A DNA stretch of 64,000 nucleotides from Sporolactobacillus sp. Y61 (lineage in GTDB: Bacteria; Bacillota; Bacilli; Bacillales; Sporolactobacillaceae): the NCBI RefSeq assembly GCF_040529185.1, contig NZ_CP159510.1, positions 1,054,001 to 1,118,000 on the forward strand, given 5' to 3'. The translations under genes were made by a program, and so were the position numbers. The notes beneath the pieces are model-generated. The model saw only the letters and a program-made list of their open reading frames with translations, had not been told where the DNA came from and ran no database searches. Within the stretch, counting starts at the first letter, position 1, and every line of letters starts with the position of its first letter. Positions 34,952 through 43,675 of this stretch are shown piece by piece.

Positions 34952-35478
34952 AAAATGTACACTTTTTCGGCTAGCGCGCTTCGCTTGTTATCCTAGACAT
35001 AAGGCAGATGCCATAGAACGGCAATCCCTCCAAGGCCAGGCTTGAACCCGTCCTCAGAATTCGCCGGTAATACTTTTGTTCAACTATCCGACAGAACTGG
35101 GGGCTGAAGCATAGTCGGTAATCCTTTCGGATCTGTTGCCCTTTGACGGCCGAGTCTCGGACTTGAGTAGCGAGGCCATTCTAACCATTTTCCTGATCAC
35201 TCGTGCTTACCTGCTGTTCACAATGGGTGTAGCCTGTTCCCAGAAGGCATCGATACTTTGGGTTGTCATCACCGCATAGGGGCGACAATACGGCGTTGCT
35301 TTTCATTTTCCCACCCTAATTCGTCCTCCATTCTCAATCGCTAGTATACTATCATGATTATACAGAATTGAGACAAATGAATGTGTCCAAGAGAGGATAA
35401 GTCAGAGCTTTTCCTAAGGGTGGCGGTGGCCCGCGGCCCCTTAGGAAAGTATCCCCCCTTCCGAAAGTGTTCATTTTT
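34952..35478. other. Unidentified remnant bounded by imperfect inverted repeats, with an internal hairpin
   Basis: AAAATGTACACTTTTTCGG (34952-34970) and CCGAAAGTGTTCATTTT (35461-35477) are inverted copies differing by a 2-nt gap and one base, like the ends of a 527-bp IS relic. Reverse-strand frames between them (QRRIVAPYAVMTTQSIDAFWEQATPIV) are broken by stops and I cannot assign them. Near the right end CTTTTCCTAAGGG (35408-35420) pairs with CCCTTAGGAAAG (35438-35449) as a strong GC-looped hairpin without a T-run. Confidence 0.4.
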
Positions 35479-35621
35479 ATCTAGCAATTTCTGTCTACTT
35501 TTGGTTTAGCAGTTACAATTCCGTTGCCATCTCGCCCTATTCAGTCTTTTTAACCAACTCCTGATCCTTTTTTCCTGGGCACTGCCTACTGGACACACTT
35601 CATCACCGTGGTGTGACTAGT

Positions 35622-36044
35622 CTAAACAGGCGTCCAGGTCGCCAGGGCCTCTGCGACCTGACGGCCGGTCATCTGGGTGGCCAGCCGGGCGGTCTCGTAT
35701 TCCACATGGGGGGAATAACGCATATGTCTTTTTAGTTTTAGCACGTCATCCAAGAGATAGCACGCCGATCTATCTGTGGAATCATGCGTGTTTGATGGAT
35801 CGTCACCGGGCCAAACAGGAACTGAAAGGTTCGTATCCTTATGGCCGTCTATTCCCCCTCCCTCTGCCAGTTTATTCTCTACAATTACCCAATCCAGTCG
35901 AGCAAACAGATCTTCTAAAGTCCGGCACATCCATTGGTACATGTACTTCATCGCTTCCTGTTTAAAATCAAAGAGATTCCCTTTCTTCTTCCAAATTTCG
36001 AATAAATCTTTTATACTGTCCATTGAGAAGACTCTATTCTTCAT
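35622..36044 (-). pseudogene. ISLre2-family (UPF0236) transposase N-terminal fragment
   Basis: About 140 codons on the minus strand from ATG 36044. LFEIWKKKGNLFDFKQEAMKYMYQWMCRTLEDLFARLDWVI and LLDDVLKLKRHMRYSPHVEYETARLATQMTGRQVAEAL are typical of the first third of UPF0236/ISLre2 transposases. The frame is open but stops after 140 residues where roughly 450 are expected, and the middle (GGIDGHKDTNLSVPVW) diverges, so it is a truncated relic. A hairpin (AAGACTC..TATTCT with AGAATAGAGTCTT) spans its start codon. Confidence 0.65.
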
Positions 36045-36068
36045 GTACTCGCCTTGATGAGTGTACAT

Positions 36069-36936
36069 TTAGAATAAAGAGTCTTCTCTTTTTCGTCCAG
36101 TATTTTGTCGTTTTTTTCCACCAAGTCCCCGCCAAGGAATATTTTACACATAGAAAATGATCATCGCACGGCAGCAGGGGCTGTTTTATATCTGCAGACA
36201 CATCATATTTTGTTAAAATTATATGTACAATTTGAATTGATGAGGGTGTTCCGATTGACTGCTGGAACTATTGGCTGAATAGAATAACGAATTAGGCGAT
36301 TGTAAAATCTTTAGTAAAACCTCGAATCACAGTTGAATCTGTATCAGAAATGATTTGGGAGTGGATACGCAATATTTAGTCAGTCATTCCATCTATAGAG
36401 GTGATGTGAACCCCAATAGCGCATGATCTGGATTATATATGATGTTTTGCTGACAGCGATTAAGTTTTCAATGTTCACCATTCTGCCTGCCGGTTGACCT
36501 GCTCCATCACATGACTCATTCTTTTCTTTCAATCCGCGGAGAAAGGCAGACAGAATCCACTTTAATGGTTTTTCCCGATCATGATGCATATTGTTGAGTC
36601 TATGGTGAAGTTGCTTAGACCTGATGGGGTGGGGGTGTATCAGATCGTCAGGTAACGTTAAGTTACATTAATGCCCTCCCATTCAGGATACTTCGTGGGT
36701 CTTTTTTTAACGATCAGAATGTGCAGCCATGTTCAGATGGCGCCAGGTTTTCTTGATTCGTTGTCTGCAAATTGTGTGCAGAGAAAATTTTTCTTGATCA
36801 GCTTTTATTCTTTCAGGGAAGAATGGATAGCACTTGTCAGTAGACATTCTGCAATGCTGAGCCTACTTTTCATCATGGAAGTCTATAATGGCTGAGCTTT
36901 ATAATGAAGGTGTGAAAAAGAAAGGGAGATGACATC
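36069..36936. other. Long region without a supported gene before the GH36-like gene
   Basis: About 870 bases. Short frames on both strands (36380-36589 minus, 36671-36895 plus) lack SDs and family resemblance. TATAAT at 36884-36889 and again at 36900-36905 lie 48 and 32 nt before the glycosidase start; neither has a good -35, so they are only candidate -10 elements. A dependence on an activator such as the AraC protein would fit weak -35 boxes. Confidence 0.4.
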
Positions 36937-38580
36937 ATGTTAAAACACGTGATTGATATGGGCAGACCGTCATGGATAACCGTTGAAATCGATGACGACA
37001 GAATCTCAAAGATTTACAAAGAAGGTGCTCGTTACTTTAATGATGTGCAGGTGGATATTCAGTGTGATCCTCGGCATGCCGACGTTTTTGTTACCGCTTC
37101 AAAAGCGTCCGTTAAGTATCTTAAACTCAGATGGAATACGGTTAAATTATCTAAATCTGCAAAATTTCTGGGTGATGAATGGGAAAGAGCTTATGGTTAC
37201 ATGGGCTTCAGAGGGATGATCCCTAATCGCATCATGCCTTGGTATTTTCTGATGTCTGAAGACAATAAAACATCTGGATACGGGGTCATGGTGCAGCCGT
37301 CGGCCATGTGTTTCTGGCAAATAGATACGTCAGGTGTTACCCTGTTTCTTGATTTAAGAAATGGCGGAAGCGGTGTTGCGTTACAAGGCAGAAAATTGAA
37401 AGCGGCAACAATTATTGCTAGATCTTATGAAAATGTCAGCTCGTTTGAGGCTGCACAGTCGTTTTGTCGCGACATGTGTCCATCACCCTTACTGCCTGAT
37501 TTTCCTGTATATGGAAGTAACAATTGGTATTATGCGTACGGTAACAGCTCAGAAGAAGAGATTCTGAGTGATACCGATTATGTTCTGAGGGTTACCCATG
37601 GAACGGATAATCCGCCCTTTATGGTTATTGATGACTGCTGGCAGGAACACCACAGATTGAATGAATACAATGGAGGTCCGTGGACTCGCGGTAACGATAA
37701 ATTTCCAGATATGGCAGGTTTAGCTGAAAAACTGCGTGAAAAAGGGGTCCGCCCTGGCATTTGGGTTCGATTGTTGCTGAATGAAGACCAGAAGATTCCA
37801 GAAGAATGGCGTTCTCCTTTAAACGGTTGTCTGGATCCCACGCATCCTGAAGCTCTGGAGTACATCAAAGCCGATGTTCAGAGAATGTGTGCCTGGGGAT
37901 ACCGTTTGATCAAGCACGATTTTTCTACTTTTGACCTGTTTAATCGATGGGGATTTGAAATGAATCCGCTCGTGACCGAAGAGTCCAAACAGGGCTGGCA
38001 TTTTCATGATCGATCAAAAACAAACGCAGAAGTCGTCAAAATGTTGTATGGTGCGATTTTAAAAGCGGCCCGACCATACCGAGCGATCATATTAGGCTGC
38101 AATACCATTGGTCACTTGGGAGCCGGATTGATGCATTTGAACCGAGTGGGCGATGATACAAGCGGGCGAAACTGGGAACGCACGAGACAAATTGGCATTA
38201 ATGCCCTGGCCTTTCGTTTGCCGCAGCACAATACATTCTATGCCATTGACGCGGATTGTGTTGGCATCGCGGGTCCTGTCAAATGGTCATTCAATAAGCA
38301 GTGGGCGGATCTGCTTGCGAAAAGTGGTACAGCATTGTTCATATCTGCCAAACCGAATCTGTTGAATGATCATGATGAAGAAGAATTAAGACAAACTTTG
38401 GTAAGTGCTTCAAAGCAGGATCATCATTATGTTCCGATTGACTGGGAAGAGACCGATTGTCCGGAAGTATGGGCTGATGGTGAACATTCCGTTCAATACC
38501 ACTGGTATGAAGAAGGCGGTCTTTCATTCAAATATGATGCGATTCGTTATCAAAGCTATCTGTCCGTCGTCAATCAATAA
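36937..38580 (+). CDS. Alpha-galactosidase-like glycoside hydrolase (GH36/clan GH-D)
   Basis: 547 residues. N-terminal beta domain, then a (beta/alpha)8 barrel: FMVIDDCWQEHHRLNEYNGGPWTRGNDKFPDMAGLAEKLREKGVRPGIWVRLLL, YIKADVQRMCAWGYRLIKHDFSTFDLF (probable nucleophile Asp328 in IKHD) and HLNRVGDDTSGRNWERTRQIG (candidate acid/base Asp406). GIWxRLL, WGYxLIKxD and RxGDDxSG are the hallmarks of GH-D enzymes (GH27/31/36). It has no signal peptide, so it acts on an imported galactoside. At 547 residues it is shorter than typical GH36 enzymes (~720). SD AAAGGGAGATGAC precedes ATG; a strong terminator follows. It stands alone without a transporter. Confidence 0.85.
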   Translation: MLKHVIDMGRPSWITVEIDDDRISKIYKEGARYFNDVQVDIQCDPRHADVFVTASKASVKYLKLRWNTVKLSKSAKFLGDEWERAYGYMGFRGMIPNRIMPWYFLMSEDNKTSGYGVMVQPSAMCFWQIDTSGVTLFLDLRNGGSGVALQGRKLKAATIIARSYENVSSFEAAQSFCRDMCPSPLLPDFPVYGSNNWYYAYGNSSEEEILSDTDYVLRVTHGTDNPPFMVIDDCWQEHHRLNEYNGGPWTRGNDKFPDMAGLAEKLREKGVRPGIWVRLLLNEDQKIPEEWRSPLNGCLDPTHPEALEYIKADVQRMCAWGYRLIKHDFSTFDLFNRWGFEMNPLVTEESKQGWHFHDRSKTNAEVVKMLYGAILKAARPYRAIILGCNTIGHLGAGLMHLNRVGDDTSGRNWERTRQIGINALAFRLPQHNTFYAIDADCVGIAGPVKWSFNKQWADLLAKSGTALFISAKPNLLNDHDEEELRQTLVSASKQDHHYVPIDWEETDCPEVWADGEHSVQYHWYEEGGLSFKYDAIRYQSYLSVVNQ

Positions 38581-38607
38581 CAGGCTTGACTCAATTTCTA
38601 GGTACAC

Positions 38608-38657
38608 AAAAGTCCGAAAAAAGGCGGCAGATAGCCTGTTTTCGGACTTTTTATTTT
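38608..38657 (+). terminator. Terminator after the glycosidase gene
   Basis: AAAAGTCCGAAAA pairs with TTTTCGGACTTTT, with an inner GGC/GCC pair, followed by a T-rich run. Confidence 0.9.
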
Positions 38658-38670
38658 TATATGTGTGTAT

Positions 38671-39430
38671 CTAGGATTTAAGGTCGATTCGACTTATCTT
38701 TCGAGGAACTTTTATCCCCAGAGCCTTAATGATTTCATGCTGTTTTGCGGTGATTTCCGTCCTTTGATAGAAGTCTCCTTTTTTCGAAGAAAATTTGCCC
38801 AGAACTATCTGATCCATGGTATTTTTCAGCTTTGGCCAGGTTTCACCGGTCTTCAGTTCCGCCAGCCGAATGAGAAGCAGAGCCAGCCAGTTCAGCAAAA
38901 CGTGCGTCTTAATCCGTTTCTCGAACCGATGGTACATCGGTCGAAGACAGAGTGTAGACTTTAAGTTTCGAAATCCATTTTCTACAGCCATCAGGTTCTT
39001 GTATCCCAGCGCCACTTCTCCTGCGGACAGGTTGTCATTCGATGTTCGAATCAGAAATTTCCCGTCATAACGCGCATTTCAAAGCGCCTGACGATTCATT
39101 CTCAGCTGCCCGTCTTTCAGCTGGCGAAGATAATGACCATAAAGCTTATGTGACCGCAGGGCACAGGCCGCTTTGGTATGTTTCTTTTCAGGCAACTGAT
39201 GTAAGTCTTCACAGAGCCATCTCCAAATCACGAACCAGCCGTTCCCATTGTTTCTTATCTTTCTCTGCTTTTTTGAGTTGTAGGCGAGGATAAAACGCTG
39301 CCGTTTTTCTCCCTCCCTGACGACAATCTCCTTAACTTCAAGATAATTGCGAACCCTTTGATAACGTCCCTTTCGGGATATCGCTTCATCCACAATTTTC
39401 TTACTGGAACAAGTATAGTTATCCATAGGT
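38671..39430 (-). pseudogene. IS1634-type transposase remnant (C-terminal part, frameshifted)
   Basis: Minus strand in two frames: DEAISRKGRYQRVRNYLEVKEIVVREGEKRQRFILAYN...KLYGHYLRQLKDGQLRMNRQALK, then after a shift near 39075 DNLSAGEVALGYKNLMAVENGFRNLKSTLCLRPMYHRFEKRIKTHVLLNWLALLLIRL. The second part, with the late catalytic Glu in AVENGFRNLKS, is typical of IS1634-type enzymes. The N-terminal third is absent and a start-like MDNYTCSSK is produced by a deletion junction. GTTATCCATAGG/CCTATGGATAAC beside it (39417-39446) forms a palindrome. Confidence 0.75.
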
Positions 39431-39470
39431 GTGTGCCTATGGATAACTTTTTGGATGACCTATTATACAC

Positions 39471-39640
39471 CCTGAATTCCCGTGCTTTTATACCAAGGTT
39501 CTGATAATCCCTGATATTAAGGCATCTTTGGCAAATAGCAACCAGCATAATTATACCAATGGGAAAAAGACCATTGTATTAAAAATCCTTTTCTGATGCG
39601 CCTTTTTGGACTCCTTGGTATAATTTTCCGGGAATGCAGG
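39471..39640. mobile_element. 170-bp MITE related to the IS1634-family element
   Basis: Terminal inverted repeats of 28 nt: CCTGAATTCCCG..TATACCAAGG on the left and, reverse-complemented, CCTGCATTCCCG..TATACCAAGG on the right. They match the ends of the complete element at 61938-63697. The MITE is flanked by the direct repeat ATACAC (39465-39470 and 39641-39646). The same ISL3-derived sequence without the insert exists at 31670-31692. It encodes no protein and would need the transposase at 62067-63680 or a relative to move. Confidence 0.9.
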
Positions 39641-39740
39641 ATACACATGTGGAGACTCAACAAAATCTCTGGAACCGGGGATTCCTTAAATCGATCACTT
39701 GGAAGATTGTGCCTACAATGTCAAAGTCGAGTCATAACCG
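39641..39740 (-). mobile_element. ISL3 internal fragment flanking the MITE
   Basis: ATACACATGTGGAGAC, GGGGATTCCTTAAATCGATC, AAGATTGTGCCTACAA and AAAGTCGAGTC align with 31681-31775 and with the reverse complement of about 61820-61925. The fragment continues the ISL3 sequence interrupted by the MITE. Homology ends near 39740; the following ~100 bases (to about 39850) I cannot assign. Confidence 0.7.
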
Positions 39741-39911
39741 ATTACTATTTGTGGAAAACAGCCAGAACAAATAAATTTCAGATAGCATGTGCCTATGGAT
39801 ACAGGTTATCAGTGATGACATGTATGAGAAGAGTCATGCCTCATAGCTGAGTCTATTACTTTGTTTACGGAAGCGGTTTGTTCATTGACTTTTAGATTGC
39901 CGGTTTTTTAC

Positions 39912-39940
39912 ATTTTGTCCGTTATGAACTGTGCTATAAT
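39912..39940 (+). promoter_or_regulatory. Extended -10 promoter before rfbA
   Basis: TGCTATAAT (-10 TATAAT at 39935-39940 with TG one base upstream) and a weak -35 ATTTTG (39912-39917) spaced 17 nt. The sequence GAACTGTGCTATAATATTG and its leader recur before the sugar transferase at 51765. Confidence 0.65.
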
Positions 39941-40027
39941 ATTGTTATCCTTATGGATTATGTAAACATAAACCCATGCGTTTTTGATAGGTCTAACATG
40001 ACTTGGGGCCCGTTTCTCATTATTGCA

Positions 40028-40057
40028 CTGCTGACGGGATCGAAGGATACGTATTGA
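40028..40057 (+). pseudogene. Scar: last nine codons of a deleted EPS sugar-transferase gene
   Basis: CTG CTG ACG GGA TCG AAG GAT ACG TAT TGA reads LLTGSKDTY then stop, nearly the end of the sugar transferase at 51979-52674 (LLKGSKDAY). It lies about 90 nt after a promoter-leader copy like that gene's own. The body of the gene, nearly 700 nt, is missing. Confidence 0.7.
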
Positions 40058-40161
40058 CTTAAAAATAGAATGAATATTGAAATTCAGTTATTAAGGGAAC
40101 TATAGTCATATTTTAATATCATGTCAAATAATCTGATAAATGATCAATAGGATGTGAGATT

Positions 40162-41034
40162 ATGAAAGGAATAATTCTTGCCGGTGGCAGCGGGACGCGT
40201 CTGTACCCGATCACCCGTGCAATTTCTAAACAACTGTTACCTATTTATGATAAACCGATGATTTATTATCCTCTGTCTGTGCTCATGCTGGCAGGAATCA
40301 GAGATATCCTGATTATCTCAACACCGAAGGATACGCCGCGCTTCCAGGAACTTCTGGGGGACGGATCTGACTGGGGCCTCCATCTCCAATATAAGGTGCA
40401 GCCCAGTCCCGATGGTCTCGCCCAGGCATTTATATTAGGGGAAGAATTCATCGGTGATGACCATGTCGCTCTTATTTTAGGGGATAACATTTTCTATGGT
40501 CACGGGTTTACAGATATTTTAAAGAAAGCCTCCTCGCAGGAGGCAGGAGCCACCGTATTTGGTTATAACGTGAAAGATCCGGAACGGTTTGGTGTTGTCG
40601 AATTTAATGATCAGGGTAAGGTGATTTCTATTGAAGAAAAACCGGCTGTGCCGAAATCAACTTATGCGGTTACGGGCCTCTATTTTTATGACAATCAGGT
40701 AGTAGATATCGCGAAAAGCATCAAACCATCGGCCCGCGGAGAACTGGAAATCACATCGATCAATGAAGCGTATCTGAAGCAGGGCATGCTGAACGTGGAA
40801 CTGCTCGGCCGCGGATTCGCCTGGCTGGATACGGGGACGCATGACTCTCTGCTTGATGCTTCTATGTTTATTCAGACGGTGGAGAACAGGCAGAGCCTGA
40901 AAGTGGCATGCCCGGAGGAAATCGCCTATCGTAAGGGCTATATTGATGCCGATAAGCTCTATGAACTGGCGCAGCCGCTCAAGAAAAACGGTTATGGGAA
41001 ATATCTTCTTAATATGCTTAAAGTCAGAGTGTAA
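40162..41034 (+). CDS. rfbA: Glucose-1-phosphate thymidylyltransferase
   Basis: 290 residues. [50 protein letters not shown]-type [38 protein letters not shown] and [16 protein letters not shown] are diagnostic of RmlA. It makes dTDP-glucose from dTTP and glucose-1-phosphate, the first step of dTDP-L-rhamnose synthesis. SD GGATGTGAG precedes ATG. It begins a tightly packed rfbA-C-B-D operon. Confidence 0.96.
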   Translation: MKGIILAGGSGTRLYPITRAISKQLLPIYDKPMIYYPLSVLMLAGIRDILIISTPKDTPRFQELLGDGSDWGLHLQYKVQPSPDGLAQAFILGEEFIGDDHVALILGDNIFYGHGFTDILKKASSQEAGATVFGYNVKDPERFGVVEFNDQGKVISIEEKPAVPKSTYAVTGLYFYDNQVVDIAKSIKPSARGELEITSINEAYLKQGMLNVELLGRGFAWLDTGTHDSLLDASMFIQTVENRQSLKVACPEEIAYRKGYIDADKLYELAQPLKKNGYGKYLLNMLKVRV

Positions 41035-41058
41035 ATTATTGAATGGCAGGTGTTCTGT

Positions 41059-41631
41059 GTGTCGAAAATTAAAGTAACGGATACATCCCTGAAAGGGGTC
41101 AAGATTATTGAGCCCAAAGCCTTCGGGGATAATCGCGGGTACTTTATGGAAAGCTACAATGAGAAGGATTTCGAAGAAGAAGGATTGCATATTAACTTTG
41201 TTCAGGATAATCAGTCGCTTTCAAGTGAACCGGGGATTGTCCGCGGCCTGCATTATCAGCTGAATCCGAAGTGTCAGACCAAACTGTTACGGGCACTGAC
41301 CGGAGCGATTCTTGATGTGGTTGTTGATATCCGCAAGGGCTCTCCGACATTCGGAAAATGGGGTGGCTTTATTCTGAGCGAATATAATCGTCGCCAGCTG
41401 CTGATTCCCAAAGGTTTTGCTCACGGATTCTGCACGCTGACTCCGAATGTCAATGTATTCTACAAAGTGGACGCGTATTATGCACCGGAACAGGATCGGG
41501 GGATCATGTGGAACGACCCCGACATTGGTATTGAATGGCCCGTCAGTGATCCGATTCTTTCCGAAAAAGACAAGCATCATCCGCTTTTGAAGGATGCGGA
41601 GATCAACTTTGAGATGGGGGCTGAAGACTGA
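41059..41631 (+). CDS. rfbC: dTDP-4-dehydrorhamnose 3,5-epimerase
   Basis: 190 residues from GTG 41059, which is 8 nt after GGCAGG; GTG 41050 overlaps the SD. The cupin-fold epimerase has DNRGYFMESYNEKDF, FVQDNQSLSSEPGIVRGLHYQ (catalytic His in GLHYQ), LLRALTGAILDVVVDIRKGSPTFG, LIPKGFAHGFCTL and YYAPEQDRGIMWNDP. It converts dTDP-4-keto-6-deoxyglucose to the L-lyxo form, step three of rhamnose synthesis. The stop overlaps the ATG of rfbB by one base, indicating translational coupling. Confidence 0.95.
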   Translation: MSKIKVTDTSLKGVKIIEPKAFGDNRGYFMESYNEKDFEEEGLHINFVQDNQSLSSEPGIVRGLHYQLNPKCQTKLLRALTGAILDVVVDIRKGSPTFGKWGGFILSEYNRRQLLIPKGFAHGFCTLTPNVNVFYKVDAYYAPEQDRGIMWNDPDIGIEWPVSDPILSEKDKHHPLLKDAEINFEMGAED

Positions 41632-42653
41632 TGAAACTGCTTGTGACCGGCGGTGCCGGCTTTATCGGCAGCAATTTTGTCCATCATATGATCCGCCTGC
41701 ATCCGGAAGATACGGTGGTCAATTATGATTTACTGACCTATGCCGGTAATCTGGAAAATCTGAAGGACGTTGAAAATCAGCCGAACTATCATTTTGTTCA
41801 TGGCGATATCCGCAACCGCGAACTGCTTGAACATGTGATCAACCAGTTCGATATAGATACCGTTGTCAATTTTGCCGCGGAATCGCATGTCGACCGCAGC
41901 ATCACCGAACCGGACATATTTGTAAAAACAAACGTGCTGGGGACGCAGACACTGCTTGATGTGGCGAAAAGTAAGAAGATCAATAAATACCTGCAGATCT
42001 CGACAGACGAGGTCTACGGTTCACTGGGCCCGGACGGCTACTTTACGGAGACCACGCCGCTGGCACCGAACAGTCCGTATTCGGCAAGCAAGGCTTCCGC
42101 AGACATGATGGTTCGTGCCTATTATGAAACCTACGGCATGAACGTCAATATTACGCGCTGTTCGAACAACTATGGTCCGTACCATTTTCCGGAAAAACTG
42201 ATTCCTCTCGTGATCACGAACGCCCTTGAAGGTAAAGAGCTTCCGGTTTACGGTGACGGCAAAAATATTCGTGACTGGCTCTACGTTGAAGATCACTGCG
42301 CGGCGATCGATCTTGTTCTGCACAAAGGCAAGCCTGGAGAAATCTACAATGTCGGCGGACATAATGAAAAGCAGAATATCTACATTGTCGAGCTGATTGT
42401 CGATACGCTGGGCAAGTCCCGCGATCTGATTAAACATGTCACCGACCGCCTTGGCCATGATCGCCGCTACGCCATCGATCCGACAAAGATCGAAACGGAA
42501 CTGGGCTGGAAACCGCAATACACGTTTGAAACAGGGATCAAAGAGACGATCCAGTGGTACCTCGATCATGAAGAATGGTGGCGTAAGATCAAATCTGGCG
42601 AATACATGGATTATTATAAGAAGCAGTATGGGGCGAAAAGCTATGTCAACTAA
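41631..42653 (+). CDS. rfbB: dTDP-glucose 4,6-dehydratase
   Basis: 340 residues. Extended short-chain dehydrogenase: NAD-binding KLLVTGGAGFIGSNFVHHM, FAAESHVDRSITEPDIFVKTNVLGTQTLLD, active-site STDEVYGSLG and PYSASKASADMMVRAY (Tyr/Lys), then RCSNNYGPYHFPEKLIPL and DWLYVEDHC. It forms dTDP-4-keto-6-deoxyglucose, step two of the pathway. The start overlaps rfbC by one base and the end overlaps rfbD by 11 nt. Confidence 0.97.
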   Translation: MKLLVTGGAGFIGSNFVHHMIRLHPEDTVVNYDLLTYAGNLENLKDVENQPNYHFVHGDIRNRELLEHVINQFDIDTVVNFAAESHVDRSITEPDIFVKTNVLGTQTLLDVAKSKKINKYLQISTDEVYGSLGPDGYFTETTPLAPNSPYSASKASADMMVRAYYETYGMNVNITRCSNNYGPYHFPEKLIPLVITNALEGKELPVYGDGKNIRDWLYVEDHCAAIDLVLHKGKPGEIYNVGGHNEKQNIYIVELIVDTLGKSRDLIKHVTDRLGHDRRYAIDPTKIETELGWKPQYTFETGIKETIQWYLDHEEWWRKIKSGEYMDYYKKQYGAKSYVN

Positions 42654-43491
42654 GGTTCTCGTCACCGGCGGACACGGCCAGCTCGGTACGGAACTGACCC
42701 TGATGCTGCAGAAGAGGGGTTATGAAACTTTTGGACTTGGTCACCGGGATCTGGATATTACGAATCTGAGTCAGGTGCGTGACGCGTTTCAAACCATTCA
42801 TCCGGATGTGGTCTGCCACACGGCCGCTTACACAGCTGTAGACAAGGCGGAAGCCGATCGTAACAAGGCTTTTCTGGTCAATGCCTATGGGACGCGCAAT
42901 GTCGCTCTAGCGGCCGAAGAGGCTGGCGCAAAGCTTGTCTATGTAAGTACCGATTATGTATTTAACGGTGAAAAGGAGGGCACGTACTCCGAATTCGATT
43001 CCCCTTCACCGCTTGGCGTCTATGGACAGTCCAAATATGCCGGAGAGCAGTTCGTTCATGACTTCTCGACAAAATACTTTATTACCAGAACGTCCTGGGT
43101 GTATGGTCAGTACGGCGGCAATTTTGTGAAAACGATGCTGAAACTGGCTGAAAACCATGACCGGCTGAAAGTTGTCAATGATCAGCGCGGCTGCCCCACC
43201 TGGACAAGGGATCTTGCTGCAAAAATTATTGAATTGATTCAGACGGACCAATACGGCACTTACCATATTTCCAATTCCGGCAGCTGCACGTGGTACGAAT
43301 TTGCGAAAGCTATTTTTGAAATCAAGGGCATCGACATTCAGGTCGCCCCCTGCACGACTGAGGAATTCCCGCGACCGGCGAAGCGTCCCCACAACTCCGT
43401 ATTCGAACATATGGCACTGCGACTGAACGGATTTGATGAAGTAGAGGACTGGAAGAGCGGCTTGAAAGACTTTCTCAGTATGAAAAGATAA
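42643..43491 (+). CDS. rfbD: dTDP-4-dehydrorhamnose reductase
   Basis: 282 residues from ATG 42643. KVLVTGGHGQLGTELTLML (NADPH site), DLDITNLSQVRDAFQTIHPDVVCHTAAYTAVDKAEAD, YVSTDYVFNGEKEGTYSE, GVYGQSKYAGEQFV (Tyr/Lys) and TSWVYGQYGGNFVKTML are typical. It performs the last reduction to dTDP-L-rhamnose. The longer frame starting at 42436 lies inside rfbB and is rejected because homology begins at MSTKVLV. Confidence 0.96.
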   Translation: MSTKVLVTGGHGQLGTELTLMLQKRGYETFGLGHRDLDITNLSQVRDAFQTIHPDVVCHTAAYTAVDKAEADRNKAFLVNAYGTRNVALAAEEAGAKLVYVSTDYVFNGEKEGTYSEFDSPSPLGVYGQSKYAGEQFVHDFSTKYFITRTSWVYGQYGGNFVKTMLKLAENHDRLKVVNDQRGCPTWTRDLAAKIIELIQTDQYGTYHISNSGSCTWYEFAKAIFEIKGIDIQVAPCTTEEFPRPAKRPHNSVFEHMALRLNGFDEVEDWKSGLKDFLSMKR

Positions 43492-43535
43492 AAGCATCTG
43501 CGTTACAGGATTCCGTATGTGACGCAGGTGCTTTT
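43491..43535 (+). terminator. Terminator after rfbD
   Basis: AAAGCA-T-CTGCGT pairs with ACGCAG-G-TGCTTT, ending in CTTTTG. The stem begins inside the stop codon. Confidence 0.75.
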
Positions 43536-43598
43536 GTATATAGCAGAGTTTTACTCAGCACGAACCCCTGTATATCGTCATTGAAAACTCCCCCACTT

Positions 43599-43667
43599 GA
43601 TCGTTCGCCAGGCGAGAGATAGCTTCTAAACGAATCTCGGCCTGGTTGTCATGCCAGGTGAACGATC
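43599..43667. other. Structured palindromic element between convergent genes
   Basis: GATCGTTC-G-CCAGGC (43599-43613) pairs with GCCAGG-T-GAACGATC at the other end (to 43667). Inside, GAGAGAT pairs partly with ATCTC, and CCAGGC can instead pair with GCCTGG (43640-43645), so alternative folds exist. No T-run. It is not a simple terminator; it may be a small mobile palindrome. Confidence 0.5.
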
Positions 43668-43675
43668 GCGGGCTA

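Larger units (their letters stand above)
39741..40161. other. Region before rfbA with promoter, leader and gene scar
   Basis: Holds the promoter at 39912-39940, a leader that resembles the one at 51765-51850 (TGCTATAAT, then TGTTATCC, then TGCGTTTTTGATA), and the last codons of a deleted sugar-transferase gene at 40028-40057. The remaining 100 bases before rfbA are AT-rich with no further recognised signal. Confidence 0.6.

Noticed and set aside
36380..36895. Two short ORFs before the glycosidase gene
   Set aside because: Neither has an SD or recognisable sequence, and composition is like the surrounding non-coding DNA.
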